Source: Ferruginibacter sp.
GTDB taxonomy: Bacteria; Bacteroidota; Bacteroidia; Chitinophagales; Chitinophagaceae
Assembly: GCA_014379625.1 (NCBI GenBank)
Contig: JACMLJ010000045.1
Span: 1 to 64,000 of the forward strand
Direction: 5' to 3'
DNA length: 64,000 nucleotides
A model generated the notes under the pieces. That model was not told the origin of the DNA. It was given only the letters and a program-made list of their open reading frames with translations, and searched no databases. Positions within the stretch are counted from its first letter, which is position 1; the number at the start of each line of letters is the position of its first letter. Made by a program: the position numbers and the translations under genes. This document shows positions 45,721-55,226 of the stretch, one piece after another.

Positions 45721-48027
45721 CTATTTAGCGGGTGTATCCTGCAATTCAAATTCAAGTTTACCACCTTTCATAATATCGGAATAATTAATGCTATATTTTT
45801 TATACCATTTACCATTCCATTTTACCCCGCTGATATAAACAGCACCTTCCCTTTTTTTAGTACAAACAATCTCCAGCTTTTTATTTTCGGGCAATTGCAG
45901 GCTGATCTTATCAAACAACGGAGAACACAATTGGTAAGCCCCGGACACGGGATCGACAGGATAAAGCCCCATTGCTGCAAATATATACCAGGCACTCATC
46001 TGGCCTGCATCGTCATTACCGCTTAATCCCCCGGGACCGTCGCTGTATTCTTCGGCCAGTATCTTTCTCACCTGTTGTTGCGTTTTCCATGGCGAGGCAG
46101 TGAAGTTGTACATAAATGGAATTTGATGCCCCGGCTCATTTCCATGCCAGTATTCATTTTTTGTAAATAAACTGTCCAAAGCATTTTCCAGTTGTTTGGT
46201 TCCACCCATTAATTTGGCTAATCCCGGCACATCATGCGGCACATAAAAACTATATTGACGGGGGGTTCCTTCGGTAATATAAGATTCTCTCAAATCAGGA
46301 TGAAATGATTCAAACCATTTTCTATTGGCATAACGCCCACGCATCATGCCGACAGTAGGGTCGTACAAATTTTTATAGTTCAAAGAACGCTGCTGCAATT
46401 CCCTGTAGTCTGCTGTTTTATTCAAGCCTTTTGCCACAAGGGACAAAGCGTAGTCATCGAAAGCATATTCCAATGTACGGCTTACCTGTTCTTTTTTATG
46501 AAAGGCTTCGGGCACGCTGTCTTCCATCGGTATAAATCCATATTTTAAATAAGATGGTAAAGCCCTTCTCCCCATACCGTTTTTATAATCTTTGGGATTG
46601 GCGGTTTCAAAAGCGTTTTTGCGCATCAGCCTGTATGCTTTCTGCACATCATAATTTCGTATCCCGTTATTATAGGCGGATGCTATGAAGGCGGTTACAT
46701 GGTCGCCGATCATTGCCGCGGTATAACTGTTCCAGCAGGGAAATATCGGCAACCATCCACCCTGTTCACCTTTCAGTACCAGGGAACTGACCCACTCATT
46801 TGTCAATGCCGGTTTCAATATTTCCAGTAAGGGTAACTGGGCGCGGTAAATATCCCACATGGAAAAATCATCATAGTAGTTTCCATCTGCCATTTTTTTT
46901 AGTTCATAATTTCCTGCAAACTTTGGATAGGTGCCATCCACATCGCTGAACAGTCGCGGATGCTGCATCGCATGATACAGTGCCGTATAAAAAATGCGTT
47001 TGTCTTTTTCAACCTTACCCTGCACCGTTACCTGTGCTAATGCTTCCTCCCAGGTTTTATTTGCCGCGGTTAATATTTCATCAAAACTTTTTGACCCAAT
47101 TTCTGATGCAAGATTTTTCTTCGCTCCTTCCAGGCTGCTGAATGAGGTGCCGATGCGTATGCGCAACTGCTCTCCTTTCTTCATTATGAACCCAACAAAG
47201 GCCCCGGCATCTTTTTTATTACTGATGCTGTCTGCCGAAAATATTTTACTACCACTGAACGTTCCGCTGCTGGTGACTGCCTTTTCTATTTTTACATAAA
47301 ACCATCCGTTGAATCCTGCCTGTTCGCCCCAGCCCTGGTAAATACGGTGTACAGTATTATATCCCCAGGCAACCCCGTTTTTTACATCCAGTTGTACAAA
47401 ATATTTTGACTGATCACTGTTGGGTATGATCAATAAATACAAACTATCATCTTTGGCAGAAGTGAATTGCATGATGCCACAACGGGGTGTTGCGGTGATT
47501 TCGGTGGATAGCTGTTGCGCTGGCAAATAAAGTTTATAATAAGCCGGCGAAGTTGTTTCATTACCATGAGAAAAAGGAACCGAATATTCGCCCAGACCTG
47601 TTTTTAACTTGCCACAGACAGGCATTATCGTAAAGCTGCCGTAATCCTGTGTACAGGATCCACTGAGCCAGTGTGAACCCCTGAAACCACTTAATAAACT
47701 ATCCTTATAAAAATAAGGAGGCTGGCATTTTATTTCAGTGGTTCTTGTTTGCGGCGTCCACTGGGTCATCGCAAAAGGCAGGCCCACCGCAGGTATTGTG
47801 TTGGCATTTTTTTCGGAACCAGCTTCGCTGTGCTTTAAGGAGGCAGTAGTTGTTGAAGGCGCTGTACCGGAGAATGGTTGAACGTATTGAATTAAGTTTT
47901 GGGAGGATAGTTGTTGGGTGAGCAGTAAGAGAATAATTAAAATAAGGTATTTAGTGAGGTTTACCTGGCGGGTAACTTTGGTTAAAAATGGGAAATGAAC
48001 GGATCGACTGCCCGGTAATGGTTGCAA
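45721..48027 (-). CDS. GH92 alpha-mannosidase-family protein (start uncertain)
   Basis: The GH92 signatures are plain: LIQYVQPFSGTAPSTTTASL near the N-terminus and the C-terminal run from DGPGGLSGNDDAGQMSAWYI to FAAMGLYPVDPVSGAYQLCS. The family consists of Ca2+-dependent exo-alpha-mannosidases. The frame is open to ATG 48237 (838 residues). The signal peptide, however, is internal (KYLILIILLLLTQQLSSQ), and the first 70 codons run through inverted repeats and read as non-coding. No ATG lies near the signal peptide; TTG at 48027 is the best candidate, giving 768 residues. A disrupted original start is possible. Confidence 0.85.
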   Translation of the reverse strand: MQPLPGSRSVHFPFLTKVTRQVNLTKYLILIILLLLTQQLSSQNLIQYVQPFSGTAPSTTTASLKHSEAGSEKNANTIPAVGLPFAMTQWTPQTRTTEIKCQPPYFYKDSLLSGFRGSHWLSGSCTQDYGSFTIMPVCGKLKTGLGEYSVPFSHGNETTSPAYYKLYLPAQQLSTEITATPRCGIMQFTSAKDDSLYLLIIPNSDQSKYFVQLDVKNGVAWGYNTVHRIYQGWGEQAGFNGWFYVKIEKAVTSSGTFSGSKIFSADSISNKKDAGAFVGFIMKKGEQLRIRIGTSFSSLEGAKKNLASEIGSKSFDEILTAANKTWEEALAQVTVQGKVEKDKRIFYTALYHAMQHPRLFSDVDGTYPKFAGNYELKKMADGNYYDDFSMWDIYRAQLPLLEILKPALTNEWVSSLVLKGEQGGWLPIFPCWNSYTAAMIGDHVTAFIASAYNNGIRNYDVQKAYRLMRKNAFETANPKDYKNGMGRRALPSYLKYGFIPMEDSVPEAFHKKEQVSRTLEYAFDDYALSLVAKGLNKTADYRELQQRSLNYKNLYDPTVGMMRGRYANRKWFESFHPDLRESYITEGTPRQYSFYVPHDVPGLAKLMGGTKQLENALDSLFTKNEYWHGNEPGHQIPFMYNFTASPWKTQQQVRKILAEEYSDGPGGLSGNDDAGQMSAWYIFAAMGLYPVDPVSGAYQLCSPLFDKISLQLPENKKLEIVCTKKREGAVYISGVKWNGKWYKKYSINYSDIMKGGKLEFELQDTPAK

Positions 48028-48032
48028 ACTAA

Positions 48033-48175
48033 CTTTTCTTGCCAGGCGGAGACTTTCAGACAAGAAAAGCCACTCTGCATGCCGTTCCCGGTCTGTGGGG
48101 TAAGCTGCACAGGTTATTGACCGCAATCCGGTCATCCATACGGTCAGGCGGGGCCGTACAGACCGTATGGATGAC
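48033..48175. repeat. Two inverted repeats at the 5' end of the GH92 gene
   Basis: CTTTTCTTG (48033-48041) pairs with CAAGAAAAG (48061-48069). GTCATCCATACGGTC (48131-48145) pairs perfectly with GACCGTATGGATGAC (48161-48175). The second has 15-bp arms and a 15-base spacer. The arrangement resembles a compound intergenic repeat or small non-autonomous mobile element that landed before the gene. Confidence 0.75.
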
Positions 48176-48263
48176 CAGCTTGCTATTAACCTGGGATTAA
48201 AAAATTCCATTGCCTTCGCAAAAATATTGACCAGCATATTATTCGTTTATCTTTCGTTTCTTG

Positions 48264-49877
48264 TCATTCATTTTTTATTGTTATTCCCCTGCTAATATCC
48301 ACCGGCAAATTTATTTTATTTAATCCGGGGCCGGGTGTATTATGGAGAATGATCACCGGCAATTGGTTGAAAGATGGAATATTAACCCCTTCCATCTTTA
48401 ACCCTTTTACATCATCAGCGATAAGGGCTGCACGAAAATCATCCTTTTTATACCGCATGGTAAGATTCCGGAGGGTAATTCCTTCGGCATGTCGCAGGTA
48501 CAAACCCCAGCAGGGCAATTCACCAAACATCGAAAACTCCGGGTAGGAACTGGTAGCTTCTGTTATTTTCGTCAATGAATCTGCCGGGAAAAACGCCCTG
48601 TCTTTTTTTGCTCCGCCGGCATAAACTATTTCTATATTTTCCAGGATAATATTTTGTACAGGATGACCAGGCAAACCCGTAATAGAAGAAGGGAAAATAT
48701 TATGCAGGTATTCAATGGCGGTACTGTCACCATCAGGCCTGTTCCATGGTGATACACTTTGTATTGTACCAGGTACGGCTGGCCTAATGCCTGGAGGGTA
48801 TTTCAATCCGGGGCCTTCCAATGCGTAACCTTTATCAGGTTTACCTTCCGGAATTTCTGCATACACATCTGCTATGCGAATATTTTTTATGGTGCTGTAA
48901 AGACTGTTATTGTTACGATGGCCCAGCCTGATAAAAACAGCATTGCCGGTATTGGTTGCCTTTATATTTTGAATATCCACATTTTCGAGAAAGCCCCCGT
49001 CCACCGCTTCCAGTGCAATGGCTGACCGGTAAGTATCAAATACTTCGAGGTTCCTTACTTTAATATTTCGGAAGCCCCCTTTGGAACCTGTTCCAATTTT
49101 AAAAGCGCTGGCACTGGAGCGAAGTTTGCAATTGGCCACATAAATATTTTCGCAACTATCCAATACCTTCCCTTCAGATTTTAAACAGATGGCATCATCT
49201 GCCGCATCTACATAACAATTGGTGATGGAAACATTTTTGGAGTTCACAATATCAATCCCATCATTGTTCCAGTACTCCTTACTGATCACGGTAATGCTGT
49301 CGATAACCACATTATTACACCTTACATAATCCTGTATCCAGCCGCTTCCATTCTTTACCGTTATGCCTGTTACTTTTACATCCCTGCATTCAGAAAAGTA
49401 TATCAGCCTGGGCCTGTTCTTTTCTGTGGGGCGTTTTATTTTCCATTGATCATCCTGCAACACACCTGCTTTTAACAGCCGGTACAGGTCTTCCACAAGT
49501 TTTCGGCCCCGCCCATTGATTTCTCCTTTGCCGGTTATGGATATATGGTGTTGCCCTATGGCTGTAATCAGGGCTTCCGCATCCCCTTTGCCGTAATCCA
49601 AGCGGTTGGTGCTTCCGAGCAAAACCGCATCTTTTTGCAAATGCAATTCCACGCCTGTCTTTAAATAAATAACCCCGGTTACAAAACTTCCGGCACCCAC
49701 TATCACTTTACCACCACCCATGGCGGCAGCCTTGTCGATAGCTGTTTGGATAGCTATTGTATTGATCGTTTTCCCATCTGGTTTTGCCCCAAAAGCAGTA
49801 ATAAGAAAATCCTTTTGCTGACTGAATACCGGCAGCACTAACACCAGGCAATGGAATAAGAAAATGAGCTTTTTCAA
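48264..49877 (-). CDS. GH28 polygalacturonase-family protein
   Basis: Starting at TTG 49877 (537 residues) the signal peptide is LKKLIFLFHCLVLVLPVFSQ; the longer ATG 49931 frame would overlap the upstream gene by 43 bases. The parallel beta-helix has ITAFGAKPDGKTINTIAIQT, the catalytic NNDGIDIVNSKNVSITNCYV and AADDAICLKSEGKV segments, and FKIGTGSKGGFRNIKVRN. In the last, the GHG His of fungal enzymes is replaced, as in many bacterial exo-type members. It cleaves galacturonan or rhamnogalacturonan backbones. It is 12 bases after a GH29 gene. Confidence 0.9.
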   Translation of the reverse strand: MKKLIFLFHCLVLVLPVFSQQKDFLITAFGAKPDGKTINTIAIQTAIDKAAAMGGGKVIVGAGSFVTGVIYLKTGVELHLQKDAVLLGSTNRLDYGKGDAEALITAIGQHHISITGKGEINGRGRKLVEDLYRLLKAGVLQDDQWKIKRPTEKNRPRLIYFSECRDVKVTGITVKNGSGWIQDYVRCNNVVIDSITVISKEYWNNDGIDIVNSKNVSITNCYVDAADDAICLKSEGKVLDSCENIYVANCKLRSSASAFKIGTGSKGGFRNIKVRNLEVFDTYRSAIALEAVDGGFLENVDIQNIKATNTGNAVFIRLGHRNNNSLYSTIKNIRIADVYAEIPEGKPDKGYALEGPGLKYPPGIRPAVPGTIQSVSPWNRPDGDSTAIEYLHNIFPSSITGLPGHPVQNIILENIEIVYAGGAKKDRAFFPADSLTKITEATSSYPEFSMFGELPCWGLYLRHAEGITLRNLTMRYKKDDFRAALIADDVKGLKMEGVNIPSFNQLPVIILHNTPGPGLNKINLPVDISRGITIKNE

Positions 49878-49888
49878 AGTTGTCTTTT

Positions 49889-51553
49889 TTAGTTTGCGCC
49901 GGAAATTTTTAACACAACCGCGCTTTCGCAAGGCAGCTTTACTGGCATTTTAACTTTCAAACCTTCGCCGCTTTGCTGCCATTCTAATTTACCATTGTGC
50001 CCCAGTAAAGAAACTCCGCTGATCTTTTTTCCTTTTAATTGAGGGGATGAAGTTGCCAGTGATTTGATAAGCGTACCTGTTTCGCCGGGAAAGCCTAACA
50101 GGAAGGCATACAGGATTTCACCTTTAGAGGTAAAACGTATATCCGCTTCGGTAAAGGGTTTGCCCTTGCCTTCATTAAACCCCTGCGCACTTAGTGGCGC
50201 CGCGGATGCAATGGCCGGGCCCTCCCCAAAAATCTGCCAGGGCCTTGTTGCAAAAATGGCTTCACTGTTTATTTTCATCCAGTCGGCAATGCCTTCCACC
50301 ACTTTCTGTTCATCTGCATCGATTGTACCATCGCCCCTCACAGGAACGCTTAGTAGCAGGTTGCCGTTTTTGCTGACCACATCAATTAAGGTATGTATTA
50401 CGGTTTTAGCAGTTTTATAACCATGCCGGTCATACAGGGGACGGTCGTAATGCCAGTTACCCACACAGGTATCTGTTTGCCAGGGTTGCGATTCTATCAC
50501 ATTACTTTGCCCGCGTTCAATATCCCAAACCATGCACTTGCGTTGTTCTTCATCTAATATTTTACCATTGATAACAGCCTCCAGTTTACCATGTTTTTTT
50601 ATACTGTGGTTGTAATAATGTGCGGCAATACGCAAGCCCGCATCACTTACCGGCCATAGTGGCAAGGCGGTATCATCAAAATAAACCAGGTCGGGATTGT
50701 ATTTGTTGATGAGATCTACTGTACGGTTATAAAATTTGTCGCAATATTTTTTATCCGGTGCATTGGCGCCATTGCCCCAGTTCCATTGCTTGTGGATATT
50801 TCCCGCATTGTCGCTGCCCTCACTCAACGAATGGTTTTGCGCATACAATTCCTGCGGGTCGAGTTTTGACCACCAGGTATCTTTTCCCTGTGCCTTTGTT
50901 AGTTTTCCATCATAGGGCACACCAGCAAGCGGACCGGTTTTATCGGACTTTTGAGATTGCTCATACCATGTCCAGGCATGGGCGGCGTGTACACTTACGC
51001 CAAACCGCATCCCGTTATTCCGTGCCGCTTTTTCCCAACCCCCGATGATATCTTTTTGTGGTCCGTATTTTACAGAATTCCAGTTTTGATACTTACTATT
51101 ATAATTATCAAAATTATCATGGTGATTTGCCAGGGCAACAAAATATTGTGCTCCGGCACGTTTGTATAAATCCAGTAATTGTTCGGGGTTCCAGTTTTCC
51201 GCCTTCCATTGATGGATCACTTCTTTAAAACCGGCCTTTGAGGGGTGCCCGTATTTTTCCACATGATATTTGTATGACCTGCTTCCTTCAATATACATAC
51301 TGCGAGCATACCAGTCTCCAAACTCAGGCTGGCATTGAGGACCCCAGTGCGCCCAGATACCAAATTTAGCATCCCGAAACCAATCCGGCACCTGGTATTG
51401 TTTTAAAGAATCCCAGGTGGGTTTAAAGGGCCCTTTGGCGATGGGTTCATTGCTATTTACTTCTTTTAGCAATGTACTTGCATAGGGTGACCGGCCAATC
51501 AAAAAAGCAGGTACTGCTGCAGCAAGATTTTTAAGGATGGTTCTTCTTTTCAT
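49889..51553 (-). CDS. GH29 alpha-L-fucosidase (second copy)
   Basis: The 554-residue protein has a Tat-like or Sec signal (MKRRTILKNLAAAVPAFLIG). The barrel shows FGIWAHWGPQCQPEFGDWYA, FVALANHHDNFDNYNSKYQN and PDLVYFDDTALPLWP, with the nucleophile Asp in YFDD. It shares the domain plan but limited sequence with the GH29 at 35647-37185, so the two probably differ in linkage preference. A weaker, Trp-rich insert (about 225-275) is specific to this copy. It is 21 bases after the symporter gene. Confidence 0.9.
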   Translation of the reverse strand: MKRRTILKNLAAAVPAFLIGRSPYASTLLKEVNSNEPIAKGPFKPTWDSLKQYQVPDWFRDAKFGIWAHWGPQCQPEFGDWYARSMYIEGSRSYKYHVEKYGHPSKAGFKEVIHQWKAENWNPEQLLDLYKRAGAQYFVALANHHDNFDNYNSKYQNWNSVKYGPQKDIIGGWEKAARNNGMRFGVSVHAAHAWTWYEQSQKSDKTGPLAGVPYDGKLTKAQGKDTWWSKLDPQELYAQNHSLSEGSDNAGNIHKQWNWGNGANAPDKKYCDKFYNRTVDLINKYNPDLVYFDDTALPLWPVSDAGLRIAAHYYNHSIKKHGKLEAVINGKILDEEQRKCMVWDIERGQSNVIESQPWQTDTCVGNWHYDRPLYDRHGYKTAKTVIHTLIDVVSKNGNLLLSVPVRGDGTIDADEQKVVEGIADWMKINSEAIFATRPWQIFGEGPAIASAAPLSAQGFNEGKGKPFTEADIRFTSKGEILYAFLLGFPGETGTLIKSLATSSPQLKGKKISGVSLLGHNGKLEWQQSGEGLKVKMPVKLPCESAVVLKISGAN

Positions 51554-51574
51554 ATTGATTGATTTACATTTTGA

Positions 51575-53206
51575 CTACCAAAAAACGGTATAGAGTGCTA
51601 TCAGTATGCCACTGATAATAAATGAGCCAATAATAAAACCGGGGCTTACTTTAAACATGGATTGATCTACCTCAATTATATGCGTGTCATTTACAGGTTT
51701 GGGTTTTATTAAACTGATTGCTACCATGATGATAACAATTGCCAAAAAAGCAATTGTCATCCTGTCTAAAAATGGATAATCAGGAAACGCCCCACCCGTC
51801 CACAAAGGCAGGAATTTCAGCAGAGTTGAAATAGGCACAGTTAGCAATGCGCCAAACAAACCGGCAGCGGCAGTTGTTTTTTTCCAAAACATTCCCAATA
51901 AAAAAATTGCCAGTACCCCTGGCGAAAAAAAGCCCACGTATTCCTGAATAAATTGATATGCCTGGTCTAATGATTTTAATGCAGGGGCCACGATTGCCGC
52001 TATCAGCATCGCAATAATTACTACCCATCTTCCGGTAAGCACTAATTTTCGTTCTGTAGCATTTTTATTAAAATATTTTTTATAGATATCTAAAGAAAAG
52101 ATTGTGCTTATACTGTTTGCCTTGCCTGCAAGCGATGCAACAATCGCAGCCGTTAACGCGGCTAAGGCGATGCCCTTTAACCCGGCTGGCAATAGGTTCA
52201 TTAGTGTTGGGTAAGCATGGTCCGGTTTTATTGTGCCGGCAGCATCAACCATTTCTTTTTGAAACATGCCATTGTTGTGCATTACATACATGGCAATGCC
52301 CGGCAACACTGCAATTACCGGAACTAACATTTTTAAAAATGCAGCAAACAAAATTCCCTTACGGGCAGTTTTCAGATCGGCCCCTAATGCTCTTTGCACA
52401 ATGTATTGATTGCAACCCCAATAGGCAAGATTATTAATCAGCATGCCTCCAATTAATACCGACATGCCGGGCAATTCTTTATAATGAGGATTAGTTTTAT
52501 CAAATATCATGTGAAAATGCCCGGGTGCTTCTTTTTGTAAAATAGAAAGCCCTTTAAAAATATCTTTTCCGAATCCAAATTGTTCCGACAATAGCGCCAA
52601 TGCCAGATAAGTTGTAACCAGTCCACCGATAATTAACACCAGCACCTGGAAAACATCCGTGTATCCAATTACCTTCATGCCGCCCAATGTTACCACAATA
52701 GAAAATATACTTAATCCTGCTACACACCACTCAAAACCAATAGGGGCGATTGAAGAAATGGCCAATGCGCCCAAATAAATAATCGACGTAAGATTTACAA
52801 ACACATAAACCAGCAACCATATTACCGCCATGATAGTGCTTACTGTATCACTATACCTTTTCGCAAGAAACTGAGGCATGGTGAAAATCTTATTTTTCAG
52901 ATAAACAGGAAGAAAAAATACAGCAACGATAATCAGGGTAGCTGCTGCCATCCACTCGTAGGTAGAAATGGCGAGCCCCAGCGCAAAGCCAGAACCAGAC
53001 ATGCCGATAAAATGTTCGGCCGAAATATTAGACGCGATCAAAGAAGCTCCGATGGCCCACCAGGTAAGTGAACCTTCTGCAAGAAAAAAATCTTTTGAAC
53101 TGGTAGTTGCTGATTTCTTTTTATGGTAAATATAATACCCGTAGGATGATACCGCGATAAAGTAAATAAAGAAAACAATATAATCGGCGGTTTGCAATTT
53201 GTTCAT
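51575..53206 (-). CDS. Sodium:solute symporter (SSS/SLC5 family)
   Basis: From ATG 53206 (543 residues; a TTG two codons earlier is less likely) this is a membrane protein with about 14 helices. SSS signatures include SLTWWAIGASLIASNISAEH, GSGFALGLAISTYEWMAAAT, ALTAAIVASLAGKANSISTI and, late, FSPGVLAIFLLGMFWKKTTA. It probably imports a sugar, uronate or inositol with Na+ across the inner membrane for the locus. No MFS or ABC importer is otherwise present, so it is the likely inner-membrane step. A -7 box upstream suggests an internal promoter. Confidence 0.92.
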   Translation of the reverse strand: MNKLQTADYIVFFIYFIAVSSYGYYIYHKKKSATTSSKDFFLAEGSLTWWAIGASLIASNISAEHFIGMSGSGFALGLAISTYEWMAAATLIIVAVFFLPVYLKNKIFTMPQFLAKRYSDTVSTIMAVIWLLVYVFVNLTSIIYLGALAISSIAPIGFEWCVAGLSIFSIVVTLGGMKVIGYTDVFQVLVLIIGGLVTTYLALALLSEQFGFGKDIFKGLSILQKEAPGHFHMIFDKTNPHYKELPGMSVLIGGMLINNLAYWGCNQYIVQRALGADLKTARKGILFAAFLKMLVPVIAVLPGIAMYVMHNNGMFQKEMVDAAGTIKPDHAYPTLMNLLPAGLKGIALAALTAAIVASLAGKANSISTIFSLDIYKKYFNKNATERKLVLTGRWVVIIAMLIAAIVAPALKSLDQAYQFIQEYVGFFSPGVLAIFLLGMFWKKTTAAAGLFGALLTVPISTLLKFLPLWTGGAFPDYPFLDRMTIAFLAIVIIMVAISLIKPKPVNDTHIIEVDQSMFKVSPGFIIGSFIISGILIALYTVFW

Positions 53207-53278
53207 TGGCAAATTTTATAGTTAAGCATATCATTACAAGACGGCAATGATAATCTTTTCTTCTAACTGTTTTACCTT

Positions 53279-53286
53279 CAAAAATA
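53279..53286 (-). promoter_or_regulatory. -7 element upstream of the symporter gene
   Basis: The minus strand reads TATTTTTG, an exact TAnnTTTG match, 72 bases before the ATG, in an AT-rich stretch. No strong -33 was found. It may be an internal promoter for the downstream half of the locus. Confidence 0.4.
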
Positions 53287-53348
53287 AAAATTTATAAACA
53301 GCATTTTAATGATATTGGACAAACAGCTTTAACGCAAATGCATTTATT

Positions 53349-55130
53349 TTAGCTAAATGACAGCTTATGAGTAAAAGGAGTTACACCCGTAAGATATACA
53401 TACATACCTTTCGTTCTTAAATTGCCAAAATGGGTGCTGTATCTTTCTCCTTCCAGTTCGTTAATCGATTGATGGGTAATTGCTCCGGGTCCAAAATGTA
53501 TGGTATCAGCTCCAAATTCGTATTTGCCAAAGCCTTTTTCCAGGAAGCAGTTATTATCGTGGGCCTGCGAAACCCCGGTCAATTTTCCCCCGGCTAAAAA
53601 ACACAACTCAATAGTAACGGGTACGCCCACCTGCCCTTTAACCTGGAAGGTCAAATCATTTTTACCGTTTACTGCTTCAAAAGAGACCGTAGTTTCCAAT
53701 TTTTTAATATTGCTGACGGGCCTGTTTTCGAAGTCCATTTTGTTCCAGAAACGGCCATCAACGCTTGGAGATAATTTATAATCGCCCCTGCTATTGCGCA
53801 TGCTCCGCGGAAGCGGCTGGTAATAGGGTATTGCTAAATTTTTATGAAGTGTATATTGATTCCTTTCCTTTTTGATTCCCTCGCTATAGAAATAACCCAT
53901 ACTAAAAAAGTCGGCAGACAGGCGTACATATTTCAATATTGCATTCCCCTTCCTGAACGAAAAGAAGTTTGGACTATTTGAACGGCCGGATGCTATTATT
54001 AGTGGCCAGTCTACGCCCCCAAACAGCGTAACAGATGTCTTCCCCTTTCGGATCCTTAGTAGATTGGTGGCAGTAAAAAGTTTTTCATAATTAACGGGTG
54101 GCGGAATGCCAACAGGAAGTGGTTCCTGTAACAAGGTGTTCTCCAAAAAATGAAATAAATATTTATCCAGAATCATTTCATCAAACCCTTTCATTTGCTC
54201 AATCAACTTAGCAATGCCTGCAAAATTGCTATCATTATCTTTTATTGCCAGATACCGGTAATGAAGGTAGGATGCAACAATACTTATAGATTCATATTGA
54301 TCCTGCCTGCGGGAATCTGTGGTGACCAGTTCGCCATTTGGTTCCATCAGGTAATAAGTCATCTCCAGGTTTTTCCTAACCGGATCAAATAATGACGGCA
54401 TATTTAGCAACCTGCCCATGGTTATGAGCGAATTATTCTCCACAATTGAATAATTCCTGCTTCGTTCCGGGTACTGGCCATCTGTATCCATAAAAATGTT
54501 TTCTCCCAGCCATTCTTCTATCCTGCCAATATACTTAGGATTGGGGTACAACATATTTAAATGCGCCAATGCCGAACAGATGACCCATCTGTGATTTGGC
54601 GTATGAATACCGCCAACAATTAAAGCGTCTCCACTCTTCAGCATAAAGTTTTTAATCCGGGTATTAATATTTTTTAAACCTGCGGCTCCTTCTTTTGAAA
54701 GAAGGTAGGCGGCTGCAGCAAGCGGTTCTAATAAAAAAGCAGTATCGGGGGGTGATTCAAGGTTGCCTATGTTAACGGTCCCATCCGCGGATTGAGCTTT
54801 TTCCAGCAACGTTGTTAATTGTAAAAGTTTCGATACAATCACCGGGCTATGATGAAACCTTGAACCGGGGCTGCAATATGAAGCAGCTAAGGCAGCGAAA
54901 TTGTACCCAATCTTCCTGCTAAAACTAAGATTATTCAAATTTATGATTTGCAATAATTTGGCAACCTGGCGATCATTAGCGGTTACGAGGCGTTTAAATA
55001 TGTCATCTTTAAGCAAAACATTTTTTTTTGAATTTGCCGGGGCTTCCTCTACTAAAAAAAAATTAGTCAAAGGGCTCAGCATTGCCAATCCCCCCATTTT
55101 CAAAAAAGTATTTCGTTTTATTTTGTTCAT
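53349..55130 (-). CDS. Exported toroid/beta-sandwich protein, probable polysaccharide lyase-like
   Basis: The 593-residue protein has a twin-arginine-free hydrophobic signal (FLKMGGLAMLSPLTNFFLV). Residues about 40-330 look like an alpha/alpha toroid (TPNHRWVICSALAHLNMLYP, DGQYPERSRNYSIVENNSLI). The rest is beta-rich, ending in ITHQSINELEGERYSTHFGN. This plan is that of heparinase/alginate-lyase-like families (PL8, PL15, PL17, PL21 type), but I could not assign a family. An active lyase here would supply the unsaturated products that the GH105 needs. It follows SusD after a hairpin. Confidence 0.6.
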   Translation of the reverse strand: MNKIKRNTFLKMGGLAMLSPLTNFFLVEEAPANSKKNVLLKDDIFKRLVTANDRQVAKLLQIINLNNLSFSRKIGYNFAALAASYCSPGSRFHHSPVIVSKLLQLTTLLEKAQSADGTVNIGNLESPPDTAFLLEPLAAAAYLLSKEGAAGLKNINTRIKNFMLKSGDALIVGGIHTPNHRWVICSALAHLNMLYPNPKYIGRIEEWLGENIFMDTDGQYPERSRNYSIVENNSLITMGRLLNMPSLFDPVRKNLEMTYYLMEPNGELVTTDSRRQDQYESISIVASYLHYRYLAIKDNDSNFAGIAKLIEQMKGFDEMILDKYLFHFLENTLLQEPLPVGIPPPVNYEKLFTATNLLRIRKGKTSVTLFGGVDWPLIIASGRSNSPNFFSFRKGNAILKYVRLSADFFSMGYFYSEGIKKERNQYTLHKNLAIPYYQPLPRSMRNSRGDYKLSPSVDGRFWNKMDFENRPVSNIKKLETTVSFEAVNGKNDLTFQVKGQVGVPVTIELCFLAGGKLTGVSQAHDNNCFLEKGFGKYEFGADTIHFGPGAITHQSINELEGERYSTHFGNLRTKGMYVYLTGVTPFTHKLSFS

Positions 55131-55165
55131 TTAATAAAAAATGCAACTTTAAAATTTCATTAAGA

Positions 55166-55206
55166 TAGAAAAAATCCCAGATACTACAAGTCCGGGATTT
55201 TTTCTA
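55166..55206 (-). terminator. Hairpin/attenuator between susD and the lyase-like gene
   Basis: TAGAAAAAATCCC (55166-55178) and GGGATTTTTTCTA (55194-55206) form a 13-bp perfect stem. The symmetrical A/T arms provide a U-tract on the minus strand. It lies 20 bases after the SusD stop and probably lowers downstream transcription relative to susCD. Confidence 0.75.
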
Positions 55207-55226
55207 TGCGTATAAAACAATGATTA

